This document shows positions 11,990 through 21,231 of a stretch of 64,000 nucleotides of DNA, one piece after another. The notes under the pieces were generated by a model that saw nothing but the letters and a program-made list of their open reading frames with translations, was not told where the DNA came from and did no database searches. The DNA is from Photorhabdus luminescens subsp. luminescens (lineage in GTDB: Bacteria; Pseudomonadota; Gammaproteobacteria; Enterobacterales; Enterobacteriaceae): contig NZ_JXSK01000010.1 of assembly GCF_001083805.1 (NCBI RefSeq), positions 1 through 64,000 on the forward strand, in the 5' to 3' direction. How positions within the stretch are numbered: position 1 is the stretch's first letter; each line of letters starts with the position of its first letter. A program made the position numbers and the translations under genes.

Positions 11990-12724
11990 ATGAGTGAAAT
12001 TATCTACGGTATTCATGCCGTTAAAGCTTTATTGGAGCGCGATCCTCAGCGTTTTATTGAAGTTTATGTCCTGAAAGGACGTGAAGATCGCCGCCTGACA
12101 CCATTGATTCACACGCTGGAAAGTATCGGGATGACTATCCAACTGGCAAATCGTCAGTGGCTGGATAATCAAACGGAAGGTGCGGTGCATCAGGGAATTA
12201 TTGCTAAAGTGAAGCCTGGGCGTCAGTACCAAGAAAACGACCTGCCGGATTTATTGGCACAAACAGAAACCCCTTTCTTACTGGTGCTTGATGGTGTGAC
12301 AGACCCTCATAATGTGGGGGCTTGCTTGCGTAGCGCGGATGCAGCAGGCGTACATGCTGTTATTGTTCCCCGTGACCGTTCGGCTCAGCTTAATGCCACG
12401 GCGAAGAAAGTGGCATGTGGTGCCGCGGAGAGTGTACCTCTTGTTCGTGTCACCAACCTTGCCCGTACTTTGCGTTTATTGCAGGAGTACAATATTTGGG
12501 TGGTAGGTACAGCGGGCGAAGCTGACCATACGCTGTATCAGAGCAAACTAACCGGTCCTATGGCATTGGTGATGGGGGCGGAAGGGGAAGGTATGCGTCG
12601 CCTGACTCGCGAACACTGTGATGAATTGATTAGCATTCCAATGGCGGGTTCCGTCTCATCGTTGAATGTCTCCGTTGCCACGGGAGTTTGCCTATTTGAG
12701 GCGGTACGTCAGCGCGGCTCGTGA
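11990..12724 (+). CDS. rlmB: 23S rRNA 2'-O-methyltransferase RlmB
   Basis: A 244-residue SpoU/TrmH-family methyltransferase that modifies G2251 in the peptidyl-transferase P loop. An L30e-like RNA-binding N-terminal domain precedes the trefoil-knot SPOUT domain. Knot motifs visible are [21 protein letters not shown] (motif 1, with its Asn and Arg), [12 protein letters not shown] (motif 2) and [15 protein letters not shown] (motif 3). The frame opens at 11954, but ATG 11990 gives the conserved [12 protein letters not shown]-terminus. Confidence 0.96.
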   Translation: MSEIIYGIHAVKALLERDPQRFIEVYVLKGREDRRLTPLIHTLESIGMTIQLANRQWLDNQTEGAVHQGIIAKVKPGRQYQENDLPDLLAQTETPFLLVLDGVTDPHNVGACLRSADAAGVHAVIVPRDRSAQLNATAKKVACGAAESVPLVRVTNLARTLRLLQEYNIWVVGTAGEADHTLYQSKLTGPMALVMGAEGEGMRRLTREHCDELISIPMAGSVSSLNVSVATGVCLFEAVRQRGS

Positions 12725-12843
12725 TAACCCCTTATCCCACATATGAAACAAAAATGCTTTTGCGTTGTTCATTCCTTGAGTTTTTTATGTAGGGTAGGTA
12801 TAGTTACGCGTCAATTTTTCAGCCGCACTTAAACAAGTTCCTT

Positions 12844-12878
12844 GCCTCCACGGGCCGCGGTTGACCCTGACAGGAGGC
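12844..12878 (+). promoter_or_regulatory. rpsF leader hairpin, probable S6:S18 binding site
   Basis: In the rpsF 5' leader, GCCTCC pairs with GGAGGC. Inside, GGG pairs with CCC across a CCG-containing bulge (CCGCGG). This matches the layout of the S6:S18 leader motif, by which the S6/S18 complex represses its own operon. It ends 27 nt before the rpsF start. The match is from the known motif layout, not from a covariance search. Confidence 0.6.
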
Positions 12879-12904
12879 TGAATAATCCGTAAGGAGCAAT
12901 TCTA

Positions 12905-13300
12905 ATGCGTCATTACGAAATCGTTTTTATGGTCCATCCTGACCAAAGCGAACAGGTTCCGGGCATGATCGAGCGTTACAGTGCGACTATCGCTAGTGCG
13001 CAAGGTCAGATTCACCGTCTGGAAGACTGGGGCCGCCGTCAACTGGCTTACCCAATCAATAAACTGCACAAAGCTCACTATGTTCTGATGAACGTTGAAG
13101 CGCCGCAGGAAGTGATTGATGAGCTGGAAACTAACTTCCGCTTCAACGATGCCGTTATCCGCAGCATGATTATGCGCGTTAAGCACGCGGTAACTGAAGC
13201 ATCTCCAATGGTTAAAGCCAAAGATGAACGTCGCAACCGCGACTACTCTCTGGAAGACGCCAATATGGATGCTGAAGAAGCTGGGGATTCTGAAGAGTAA
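12905..13300 (+). CDS. rpsF: 30S ribosomal protein S6
   Basis: 131 residues with the family start [17 protein letters not shown] and the conserved [11 protein letters not shown] segment. The acidic C-terminal tail is the substrate of RimK-type glutamylation in E. coli. It forms a heterodimer with S18 on the 30S platform. It is the first gene of the rpsF-priB-rpsR-rplI operon and has a strong Shine-Dalgarno (AAGGAG). Confidence 0.98.
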   Translation: MRHYEIVFMVHPDQSEQVPGMIERYSATIASAQGQIHRLEDWGRRQLAYPINKLHKAHYVLMNVEAPQEVIDELETNFRFNDAVIRSMIMRVKHAVTEASPMVKAKDERRNRDYSLEDANMDAEEAGDSEE

Positions 13301-13305
13301 TAACT

Positions 13306-13855
<550 letters not shown>

Positions 13856-13893
13856 TCGGCACAGTCCATTAACGACTCTGAGAGGATAAGGTA

Positions 13894-14346
13894 ATGCAAA
13901 TTATTCTGCTTGATAAAGTAGCAAACCTGGGTGGCCTGGGTGATCAAGTTAACGTTAAACCGGGCTATGCCCGTAACTACTTAGTGCCGCAGGGCAAAGC
14001 TGTTCCTGCAACTAAGAAAAACATTGAATTCTTCGAAGCTCGCCGTGCTGAATTGGAAGCTAAACTGGCTGACGTTCTGGCAGCAGCAGAAGCTCGCGCT
14101 GAGAAAATTAATGCACTGGGTTCCGTTACTATCGCTTCTAAAGCGGGTGACGAAGGTAAACTGTTCGGTTCTGTCGGTACTCGTGATATCGCTGATGCAG
14201 TTACTGCCGCAGGCGTTGAAATCTCTAAGAGCGAAGTTCGTCTGCCTAATGGCGTTCTGCGTACTACTGGTGAACACGAAGTTAACTTCCAGGTACACAG
14301 CGATGTATTCGCTAAATTGAACGTTAACATTGTTGCTGAAGCTTAA
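13894..14346 (+). CDS. rplI: 50S ribosomal protein L9
   Basis: 150 residues. The N-terminal domain has the L9 signature ([24 protein letters not shown]), followed by a long connecting helix rich in Ala/Glu (~41-74) and a C-terminal domain. It bridges 23S rRNA domain V and helps restrain frameshifting. It is the last gene of the operon; the accessory island begins after its terminator. Confidence 0.98.
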   Translation: MQIILLDKVANLGGLGDQVNVKPGYARNYLVPQGKAVPATKKNIEFFEARRAELEAKLADVLAAAEARAEKINALGSVTIASKAGDEGKLFGSVGTRDIADAVTAAGVEISKSEVRLPNGVLRTTGEHEVNFQVHSDVFAKLNVNIVAEA

Positions 14347-14371
14347 TCTCTGATTAACTGATGCTAACAAG

Positions 14372-14402
14372 TAAAAAACGCTGGCAATGCTGGCGTTTTT
14401 TA
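14372..14402 (+). terminator. Rho-independent terminator after rplI
   Basis: AAAAACGC and GCGTTTTT pair around an 11-nt loop, with a T-rich tail. It ends the S6 operon and marks the left border of the accessory island. Confidence 0.85.
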
Positions 14403-15179
14403 TTGCTTCAACGCACCATTCTTTCGTTAATCTATAAGGCTTTTGTCGATAATTCGCAGTGTGACCTGATTTATTTTACATTTGTTGCTCTTATTTTGTG
14501 GTTTATAGAATTCTGGTTTCTCTTGTCTATCCTTCTGTAATATTGCCTTTTGGTTGATCTTTATTATTGTTGATTTTGCGTTTTTATATTGAAAATATTA
14601 TTCATTATCAGATTATTATCTGTAAATAATCTGATTCGTATTTTTTATTATTAGATAATATCGGTATTGTTAATTCTTTTGTGATATGAGAATTTTTCAT
14701 CGAATATTTTGATATATCTACGTATAAATCCAGTTAATTACATGCATGATTATTTCATAATAATTAAAAATATATTCTTATATAACCGCTGTTGTTTTCT
14801 TCATAATGATAATTTATTTCATATGATTTTATATAAGAATATTTAATGATGATAATATATATCCTTATTATTAAATGATAATATCAAAAATTTATATTGG
14901 ATTTTATTGATATAACTGTCAGAGTTGACAGTAGACTTTTAAGTGTAATTTTATAATTATAATTTTTGTTAATTAACCCTTGTGTGAGAACACAAATAGA
15001 TATGCTTATTGTTAATAGGAATAAATTTATTCTCCATAGTTATTTATAAAGTGAATGATTTCATTAATAAATTAATAGATGCATTAAATATTGAATTGAT
15101 TGACTTATTTGTTAATAAAAATACCTTGTCATCATTATATGTTCTTCATATTAACCCAGACATAAGGGATAAAGCGGGT
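14403..15179. other. AT-rich upstream region of the island, no convincing gene
   Basis: About 780 bases, strikingly richer in A/T than the rplI operon next to it. Long stretches are only A and T, with many stop codons in every frame. The only clear structure is the lux-box-like palindrome and promoter-like elements near 14915-14957. High A/T content upstream of acquired genes is typical of H-NS-silenced DNA; that silencing applies here is inference. Confidence 0.7.
14915..14932. promoter_or_regulatory. lux-box-like palindrome overlapping a -35 element
   Basis: ACTGTCAGAGTTGACAGT: two 7-bp arms around GAGT. It keeps the CTGT-8 nt-ACAG frame and the GA centre of the lux box bound by LuxR-type activators. 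The right arm contains a perfect TTGACA (14925-14930). A TATAAT lies at 14952-14957, 21 nt away, longer than optimal. If that hexamer is the -10, the palindrome centre falls near -41, the class II activator position. A LuxR-type regulator is encoded at the island's far end. Confidence 0.5.
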
Positions 15180-16208
15180 ATGAAACTTGGTAAAAACATA
15201 TTACAAACTATAGGTAATACTCCAGTAGTTATGTTGAATGGTAGATATACTAAAGGTATTAATGTCTTTCTCAAGATGGAGAATATTAACCCCAGCGGGA
15301 GTATTAAAGATCGTATTGCAGTTGCTATGTTGGAAAGGGCTGAGGCTCAGGGAGAATTAAGACCGGGAATGGTGGTTATTGAACCATCATCGGGTAATAC
15401 GGCAATTGGTTTGGCAATGGCGTGCGCGGTTAAAGGTTATCGATTTATTGCGGTTTTGGACCGCATGGTGCCGGCAGCGAAACGCGATAAAATAAAAGCA
15501 TTTGGTGCGGAAATTATTTTCCTGCCAGAATTTGAAGCGGGAACGGATACTGTCAAATATCGCATTGATTTAACTAAAGAGATTATCAAAGCCTATCCGA
15601 ATGCGTTTAGTCCCATGCAATTTGAAAATCAAGTTAATCCTGATGAGCATTATCAATCCACGGGGCGTGAGTTGTATGAAACCTTTGGCAATAATTTGAC
15701 GGCTTGTTTTGCGACGGCAGGGAGTTGTGGAACTCTTACTGGGATTTCCCGTTATTTGAAAGAGAAAAATCCACAGGTGCGAATTTATGGTGTTGAACCT
15801 GTAGGGTCGGTTATTTTCGGTGGTGAATCAGGAAAATATTTGGTACAAGGCGCGGGACTGACGTTTATACCTTCTATTCTGGATTGTAGCAACATTGATA
15901 TCACCTTGAAGGTTGCAGATATTGATGCATTCCGTATAGCAAGAAAATTAGCCAGAAATGAAGGTATTTTAATTGGTGGAACGGGAGGTTGTGCGGTAAG
16001 CGCAGCATTAAATCACCTGGATGATTTTAAACCTGGAGATAATATTGTTGTCATTATTCCTGATAGTGGAGAACGTTATATCGACACAATTTATAATGAT
16101 ATTTGGTTATTTGAAAATAATTTCTCAGAATTAGTTGAGGAGAGTAAAGCAGAACCTGAACTAGAAGAAATTATTACAAACATGGGGTGTACACTAAATG
16201 AGTTCTGA
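15180..16208 (+). CDS. Cysteine synthase-like PLP-dependent enzyme
   Basis: A 342-residue fold-type II PLP enzyme of the OASS/CysK/CysM/SbnA group, which does beta-replacement on O-activated serine. PLP lysine K43 lies in NPSGSIKDR, the substrate loop SSGNTAIG is at 70-77, and a phosphate loop AGSCGTLTG at 180-188 replaces the usual GTGGT form. It lacks a clear standalone CysK context, so the nucleophile is probably not sulfide; SbnA- or DcsD-like chemistry is possible. The frame is open to a TTG at 15009, but ATG 15180 starts the conserved domain. It overlaps the next gene by 11 nt. Confidence 0.85.
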   Translation: MKLGKNILQTIGNTPVVMLNGRYTKGINVFLKMENINPSGSIKDRIAVAMLERAEAQGELRPGMVVIEPSSGNTAIGLAMACAVKGYRFIAVLDRMVPAAKRDKIKAFGAEIIFLPEFEAGTDTVKYRIDLTKEIIKAYPNAFSPMQFENQVNPDEHYQSTGRELYETFGNNLTACFATAGSCGTLTGISRYLKEKNPQVRIYGVEPVGSVIFGGESGKYLVQGAGLTFIPSILDCSNIDITLKVADIDAFRIARKLARNEGILIGGTGGCAVSAALNHLDDFKPGDNIVVIIPDSGERYIDTIYNDIWLFENNFSELVEESKAEPELEEIITNMGCTLNEF

Positions 16209-17388
16209 TCGTGTTTTGGTGATTTACTATAATCGCCTCTATAATCCTCTTATCATAAGGAGTCTTAAATCTAAATATAAAGAGGTGATTGCTCTTTATA
16301 TTGATGAAGGTCAGGTAAGAGATATTGAAGATATTGAGTTGGAATGCATGGTTGCGGGTGCTGATAAATTTATCTATAAAGACTATCGAGCACAATATGC
16401 TGAACACTTCCTTACAAAAGCGATAAAAGCGAATGCTATTTATCAAAATGGTTATTTTCTCAGTGCTGCACTTTCCCGGCCTGCGATTGCAGAGGCGGCA
16501 GTTGAAGTAGCTAATGAGCTCAATATTGATTATATTGCCCATCAATTTAGGGGTAATGATCAAGTCAGAATGGATATGAATATAGAAATTCTGAATAAAA
16601 TACCTATTGCTTCGTTGAGAGATTTTAAATACGACGAAAGTGTCGTAAATAATTATGCTATGAATTATGGTATTCCTCAAGAATTTGGTTGTAATAACCC
16701 TTATTCTACCAGTGAAAATATATGGGGATTAAGTATCGAATGTGGTCCGTTGGCAGAACCAGAAATGTTAATTCCTGAAGATGTCAAAGAGAAATTATTT
16801 GAGCATGCATTATCGGCCACTGAACCAATATTGTTGTCATTAGGTTTTGAGAATGGAATACCGGTATCGATCGATGGTGAAAAGAAATCATTATATGAAA
16901 TTATTGAAATATTAAATGAAATTGGTAAAAAGCTGTCAATTGGCATTTTTGATATTGTTGAAGATGGCATTGTCGGTTTGAAAACACGCGCAATTTATCA
17001 ATCACCTGCTGCACATATCTTAATTACCGCTCATCGTGATTTGGAATGTTACTGTAGTAATCGTAACGAGAATTGGTTCAAAGAGACAATCGATAAAAAA
17101 TGGGTTGAATTAGTTTATTCTGGGCTTTGGTATGATCCTTTATTAACTCATTTAAACCATTTTATTGATAGCATGAATCAGAATGTCAATGGTGAGATTA
17201 GGCTTGAATTAGGCTATAAATATGCCAACGTTTGTTCCCGTACTTCAAAGGCGACTATCTATGATGATAATTTAGCAATATATAATTGTGGACATTTATA
17301 TAGTCAAAACGATGCGGAGGGATTTGCAAAAATATTTAATATTCATACTAAGCAAAGTGCTAAATCTAAGATGAGGCAAATATTATGA
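16198..17388 (+). CDS. Divergent argininosuccinate synthase-like protein
   Basis: 396 residues aligning along the whole length of ArgG. Family blocks include NAIYQNGYFLSAALSRP (79-95), GNDQVRM (119-125), NPYSTSENIWG, GIPVSIDGE, HRDLE and YSGLWYDPL. ArgG joins citrulline and aspartate with ATP. Here the pyrophosphate loop SGGLDTS is replaced by YNRLYNP (11-17), and the HGCTGKGNDQVR loop is shortened by three residues to HQFRGNDQVR. It is therefore either inactive as an ATP enzyme or repurposed. It overlaps both flanking genes, so it is part of one operon. Confidence 0.85.
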   Translation: MSSDRVLVIYYNRLYNPLIIRSLKSKYKEVIALYIDEGQVRDIEDIELECMVAGADKFIYKDYRAQYAEHFLTKAIKANAIYQNGYFLSAALSRPAIAEAAVEVANELNIDYIAHQFRGNDQVRMDMNIEILNKIPIASLRDFKYDESVVNNYAMNYGIPQEFGCNNPYSTSENIWGLSIECGPLAEPEMLIPEDVKEKLFEHALSATEPILLSLGFENGIPVSIDGEKKSLYEIIEILNEIGKKLSIGIFDIVEDGIVGLKTRAIYQSPAAHILITAHRDLECYCSNRNENWFKETIDKKWVELVYSGLWYDPLLTHLNHFIDSMNQNVNGEIRLELGYKYANVCSRTSKATIYDDNLAIYNCGHLYSQNDAEGFAKIFNIHTKQSAKSKMRQIL

Positions 17389-18188
17389 TTAAAGAATTAT
17401 TAATGTGTAAACCTGACTTTTACGATATTGAATACGTTATTAATGATTGGATGGACCCTAATAATAGAGTTAATAAAGAGTTGGCGCAACAACAATGGGA
17501 CTTTCTTTATGAACGGCTGACTGAACGCGGTATCACTATTCGCACTATCGATCCTGTTAATGGTTTGCCTGATATGACATTCTCAGGTGATTGTGGCATG
17601 GTACATAATAATAAATTCCTTGCTAGTAATTTCCGGCACGCTGAACGCCAAGGGGAAAGTCAGTATTATATTGATTATTTGGAAAATCTAGGTTACGAGA
17701 TACATCGTGTTGATGAAGGTATCTATTTTGAAGGGCTTGGAGATGTTATCTATTGGGAGAATGATATCATATTTGGTTATGGTCCTCGCTCAGATAAAGA
17801 AGCAATAAATACCATTCAGAAAGTCTACCCAGAACTTAAAGTTAAAGGTGAACTGCATATTCAGGATAAGACTTTCTTTCATGTGGCTTTAGCATTCTCA
17901 TTTATTGACAAAGATACGGTTATTTACTATCCAGAGGCATTTACTAAAGAGAGCCAAGATTATATTATTGAAACGTTTGAACGTCGGATATCAATATCAG
18001 AACATGACGCTAGGGAATTATTTTCCTGTAATAATATCCCAGTAGGTAAAGATATTTTCATGCATGATTGTTCTATAGAGGTAGAGCGTCAATTAAATAA
18101 TTATGGTTATAATGTGGTTAAATGCGATATGAGTGAATTCTTAAAGAGTGGTGGTAGTCTGCGCTGCTTAGTATTAAAAATTAAATAA
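17385..18188 (+). CDS. Arginine deiminase/DDAH-family guanidino-modifying enzyme
   Basis: A 267-residue protein of the pentein superfamily, which attacks guanidine carbons through a thiouronium intermediate. Expected active-site residues are in order: D69 in FSGDCGMV, the EGLGD segment (116-120), H166 in FFHVALAF, and nucleophile C261 in GGSLRC near the C-terminus. Length and spacing fit DDAH or small deiminases better than the ~400-residue arginine deiminase. It would hydrolyse a guanidino compound to a ureido compound or transfer an amidino group; the substrate is unknown. The ATG overlaps the previous stop by 4 nt. Confidence 0.8.
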   Translation: MIKELLMCKPDFYDIEYVINDWMDPNNRVNKELAQQQWDFLYERLTERGITIRTIDPVNGLPDMTFSGDCGMVHNNKFLASNFRHAERQGESQYYIDYLENLGYEIHRVDEGIYFEGLGDVIYWENDIIFGYGPRSDKEAINTIQKVYPELKVKGELHIQDKTFFHVALAFSFIDKDTVIYYPEAFTKESQDYIIETFERRISISEHDARELFSCNNIPVGKDIFMHDCSIEVERQLNNYGYNVVKCDMSEFLKSGGSLRCLVLKIK

Positions 18189-18211
18189 TTATAATGGGAG
18201 GATAATAAGTC

Positions 18212-19909
18212 ATGTATATTTTAGGTATAAATTCGGTTTACCATGAATCAGCAGTTTGTTTGTTGAAAGATGGCGAAACTATTTTTGCCATCGAAGAAGA
18301 GCGTTTAAATAGAAGAAAACACGGAAAACCAGCAAATATTGATAATCCTGATGAGTTGCCATTAGCTTCTATTGAAGTTGCATTAGACTTCGCGGGTATT
18401 AGCTTGGAGGATGTGAGTCATATTGGGTTTTCTATCGATCCGATAGAGCGAAGAAAATCAATCTTTATTGATGAAGTCACCCATGAAGGAAGTTGGGGAA
18501 GTGTATCGGGTGAATCTATTTTCTATCGTAAAACCACTTCAGTACCAGAAATTTTGCAATCAATGGGATTCCGTGGGCAATTTCATTGGGTTCCGCATCA
18601 CACAGCGCATGCGGCATCTGCTTATTTTGTTTCGCCATTTGATAAAGCGCTAACCTTATCACTTGATGGTGTTGGAGAGGATAATACCGCAGGGGTATAT
18701 CTGGGCGATGGCAATAGTCTGAAAAAAATTAAAACCATTGAATATCCTCATTCAATTGGTTTTATGTGGGAGAAATTAGCCGAGTTCCTAGGTTTTTCTG
18801 TATACGATGCCTGTAAGGTAATGGGAATGTCAGCTTATGGCAAGCCTGAAGGTTTTATACCGGCGTTCCGACAATTCGTTAAAATTTATGAGAAAGGTGA
18901 GTTTACTATCGATAACACCATTCTCAATTTCCGCAGCCAAGAATTTTCTAAATTAGAATCCCTGTTTGGTATTGCGAAAAGAGTTCCGGGTGGGGAGGTG
19001 GCGCAGGAATATTATGATATTGCCGCTTCTCTCCAGCAAATAACTGATGAAATAGTGTTAAATATGGCTCGTCATTATTTGCAGGAAACCGCAACGAATA
19101 AACTCTGCCTTGCGGGCGGTGTTGCATTGAATTGCATAACCAATAAGCGATTATATGAAGAGTTGGATATCGAGGATATCTTTGTTCAGCCTGCTGCACA
19201 TGATGGCGGGACTGCTACAGGTGCCGCACTATTTATTTGGCATCAAATTCTTGAGAATAATCAACGCTATCCTCTGACTCATACCTATTGGGGTCTGGAA
19301 TATAGCGAAGATGATTACCAGCGTAGTTTGAAGGCTTATGGTTTGGACTGGACATATGAAGAGAATATTCATGAAGTTGTCGCAGGCTTGCTGGCTGAAA
19401 ATAATGTCGTTGGCTGGTTCCAGGGGAGAATGGAATTTGGGCCACGAGCATTAGGTAATCGTAGTTTGTTGGCTGATCCGAGAAATAAAGATATTCGCGA
19501 TTTAATGAATCGTAAAGTTAAACATCGTGAAATGTTTAGACCATTTGCGCCTAGTGTATTGCGTCAACATGTTGCTGATTGGTTCCATGTTCGGAAAGAA
19601 TTACCGGAAGCGGCAAAATATATGTTGTTAGCAATGGATGCTAAAGTGGATAAAGCATCACAAATTCCGGCGGTAGTTCACGTAGATGGTACTGCGAGGG
19701 TTCAAGTTGTCGATAGTGCATCAAATCCAGGTTATGCCCAGTTGATTGAGGCATTTTATCGGAAAACCGGTGTACCTTTGCTGCTGAATACCTCTTATAA
19801 CGATAGCGAGCCGATCGTTTGTTCACCTGATGATGCCATTAAAACTTTCATGAAAACAAATATTGATTATTTAGTTTTGGGGAACTATTTGGTTAAATCT
19901 ATTCATTAA
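18212..19909 (+). CDS. NodU/CmcH/TobZ-family carbamoyltransferase
   Basis: A 565-residue O-carbamoyltransferase. The N-terminal Kae1-like domain has GINSVYHESAVCLL with H11, EEERLNRRKHG and the metal-binding HHTAHAASAY (129-138). The C-terminal YrdC-like domain has MEFGPRALGNRSLLADPR. Family members use carbamoyl phosphate and ATP to make a carbamoyl-adenylate and transfer it to a hydroxyl (cephamycin, tobramycin, Nod factors). It shares the operon with the deiminase-like gene, 23 nt downstream, with GGGAGG as ribosome site. The acceptor is unknown. Confidence 0.93.
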   Translation: MYILGINSVYHESAVCLLKDGETIFAIEEERLNRRKHGKPANIDNPDELPLASIEVALDFAGISLEDVSHIGFSIDPIERRKSIFIDEVTHEGSWGSVSGESIFYRKTTSVPEILQSMGFRGQFHWVPHHTAHAASAYFVSPFDKALTLSLDGVGEDNTAGVYLGDGNSLKKIKTIEYPHSIGFMWEKLAEFLGFSVYDACKVMGMSAYGKPEGFIPAFRQFVKIYEKGEFTIDNTILNFRSQEFSKLESLFGIAKRVPGGEVAQEYYDIAASLQQITDEIVLNMARHYLQETATNKLCLAGGVALNCITNKRLYEELDIEDIFVQPAAHDGGTATGAALFIWHQILENNQRYPLTHTYWGLEYSEDDYQRSLKAYGLDWTYEENIHEVVAGLLAENNVVGWFQGRMEFGPRALGNRSLLADPRNKDIRDLMNRKVKHREMFRPFAPSVLRQHVADWFHVRKELPEAAKYMLLAMDAKVDKASQIPAVVHVDGTARVQVVDSASNPGYAQLIEAFYRKTGVPLLLNTSYNDSEPIVCSPDDAIKTFMKTNIDYLVLGNYLVKSIH

Positions 19910-20033
19910 TTATTGCATAGTAAAAATCTATCCCAGTAGGCATAGTGGATGGAATCAGTTTGAGCCTTGCTTAGTATCAAATTGATAAATAAAATAGCCT
20001 AATGGGATAGATAATAAGGTTGAGGTAATATTA

Positions 20034-21221
20034 ATGATATATAGGATCATACTGGCTCGATTTTTTTCTGTTTTTTCAGAGGCATTTGTTATGTTCGCTG
20101 TGCCTGTATTAGTATTTACCTCAACTAATAGCGCTTCACTTTCGTCTTTTGCTTTTGGGCTTGAACGGTTATTCAGGGTGATTTCACTCCCCATTTCTGG
20201 TTGGATGGGCGACAGGATGCATACATTGGTTATGTTATTCCTGAGTGATATTCTTCGATCATTAGTTTGTTTATTTCTTTTTATCCTTTCATTTATATAT
20301 TCTGATAATAACATCGTATATATCATTATTCCTCTCTCATGTGTTTTATCCTTTTTTAGTGGGGCGGGATATGTCAACCTTGAAGGTTTTGTCTCTAAGA
20401 ACATGAGTTCAATAGAATTACCTTCTGTTAACTCTCGTTTGCAATTCGTTGAACAGTTTACCTATATTGCAGCTCCGGTGGTTGTTGGTGTGCTGGTTTA
20501 TAAATTCAGTGTCTATGCAGTATTTGCATTTGCATTTTTTCCTTTCCTGATTAGTAGCTTGATATGGTTTCAGCTACAAAGGAAAAACCAGATTGAAGAG
20601 CACGCTAATAGAGAAAGTTATAATCTGCCGGCCATTTTTAAATTTCTGATGGGAAACCCATCTTTGTTACGCGTCATTAGCCTGACATTTTTGATGAATG
20701 TGATGCAAGGCGCTATTTTGTCAACGGCAGTTTATGTTATCACTAGCGTTTTTTCACAGCCGAAAGGAAGTTATGCTCAGCTTTTGGCTTATGCGGGGCT
20801 GGTGAATTGTTGTGTGTTTCTTATTGCGCCAAAATTGTGTCGAATTTTTGATGTACGTGTCGTTGGTGTAACGGCTTTTCTGATTGCATTATGTGGTTTA
20901 ACACTATTTGCTACTGGGCCGTTATTTGTGATTTACACATTAGGTTTCTTACTGGTCATTGGTGCGGAAGGTTGTTTTAATCTTTTTTCCCGCTCTTATC
21001 GAGCAAGTCTTATTCCGAAGCAGCGTTTTTCCCAGTATCTTGGTGTGGTGTTGGTTTTGAATCAGTTAGCGACACCTTTAACCAGTTTCATTTGTGCTAA
21101 TTTACTGAATTATTTTTCCTACAATAGTATTTATCTGATATTCTCTGCATTTGTTTTATTGATGTTTGTCATTATTAATCCTTATCGTTCGCTTAAATTT
21201 AATCTGCATAATAGTCAATAA
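20034..21221 (+). CDS. MFS transporter, probable product exporter
   Basis: A 395-residue polytopic protein with about 12 hydrophobic segments and the MFS loop 2-3 motif region (GWMGDRMHTLVM). It most resembles the EntS-like drug and siderophore exporters, with a short cytoplasmic N-terminus. It follows the carbamoyltransferase by 124 nt and precedes the ATP-grasp gene by 10 nt. Its place inside the operon suggests export of, or self-resistance to, the pathway product. Confidence 0.88.
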   Translation: MIYRIILARFFSVFSEAFVMFAVPVLVFTSTNSASLSSFAFGLERLFRVISLPISGWMGDRMHTLVMLFLSDILRSLVCLFLFILSFIYSDNNIVYIIIPLSCVLSFFSGAGYVNLEGFVSKNMSSIELPSVNSRLQFVEQFTYIAAPVVVGVLVYKFSVYAVFAFAFFPFLISSLIWFQLQRKNQIEEHANRESYNLPAIFKFLMGNPSLLRVISLTFLMNVMQGAILSTAVYVITSVFSQPKGSYAQLLAYAGLVNCCVFLIAPKLCRIFDVRVVGVTAFLIALCGLTLFATGPLFVIYTLGFLLVIGAEGCFNLFSRSYRASLIPKQRFSQYLGVVLVLNQLATPLTSFICANLLNYFSYNSIYLIFSAFVLLMFVIINPYRSLKFNLHNSQ

Positions 21222-21231
21222 TGGAGGAAAT

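Noticed and set aside
15009-15179. N-terminal extension of the PLP enzyme from a TTG codon
   Set aside because: The extension is AT-driven low-complexity sequence with no family match and no clear ribosome site; the conserved domain begins at ATG 15180.
20034-20404. - strand frame within the MFS gene (19955-20404)
   Set aside because: Overlaps the start of a clear polytopic transporter and has no homology signature or ribosome site.
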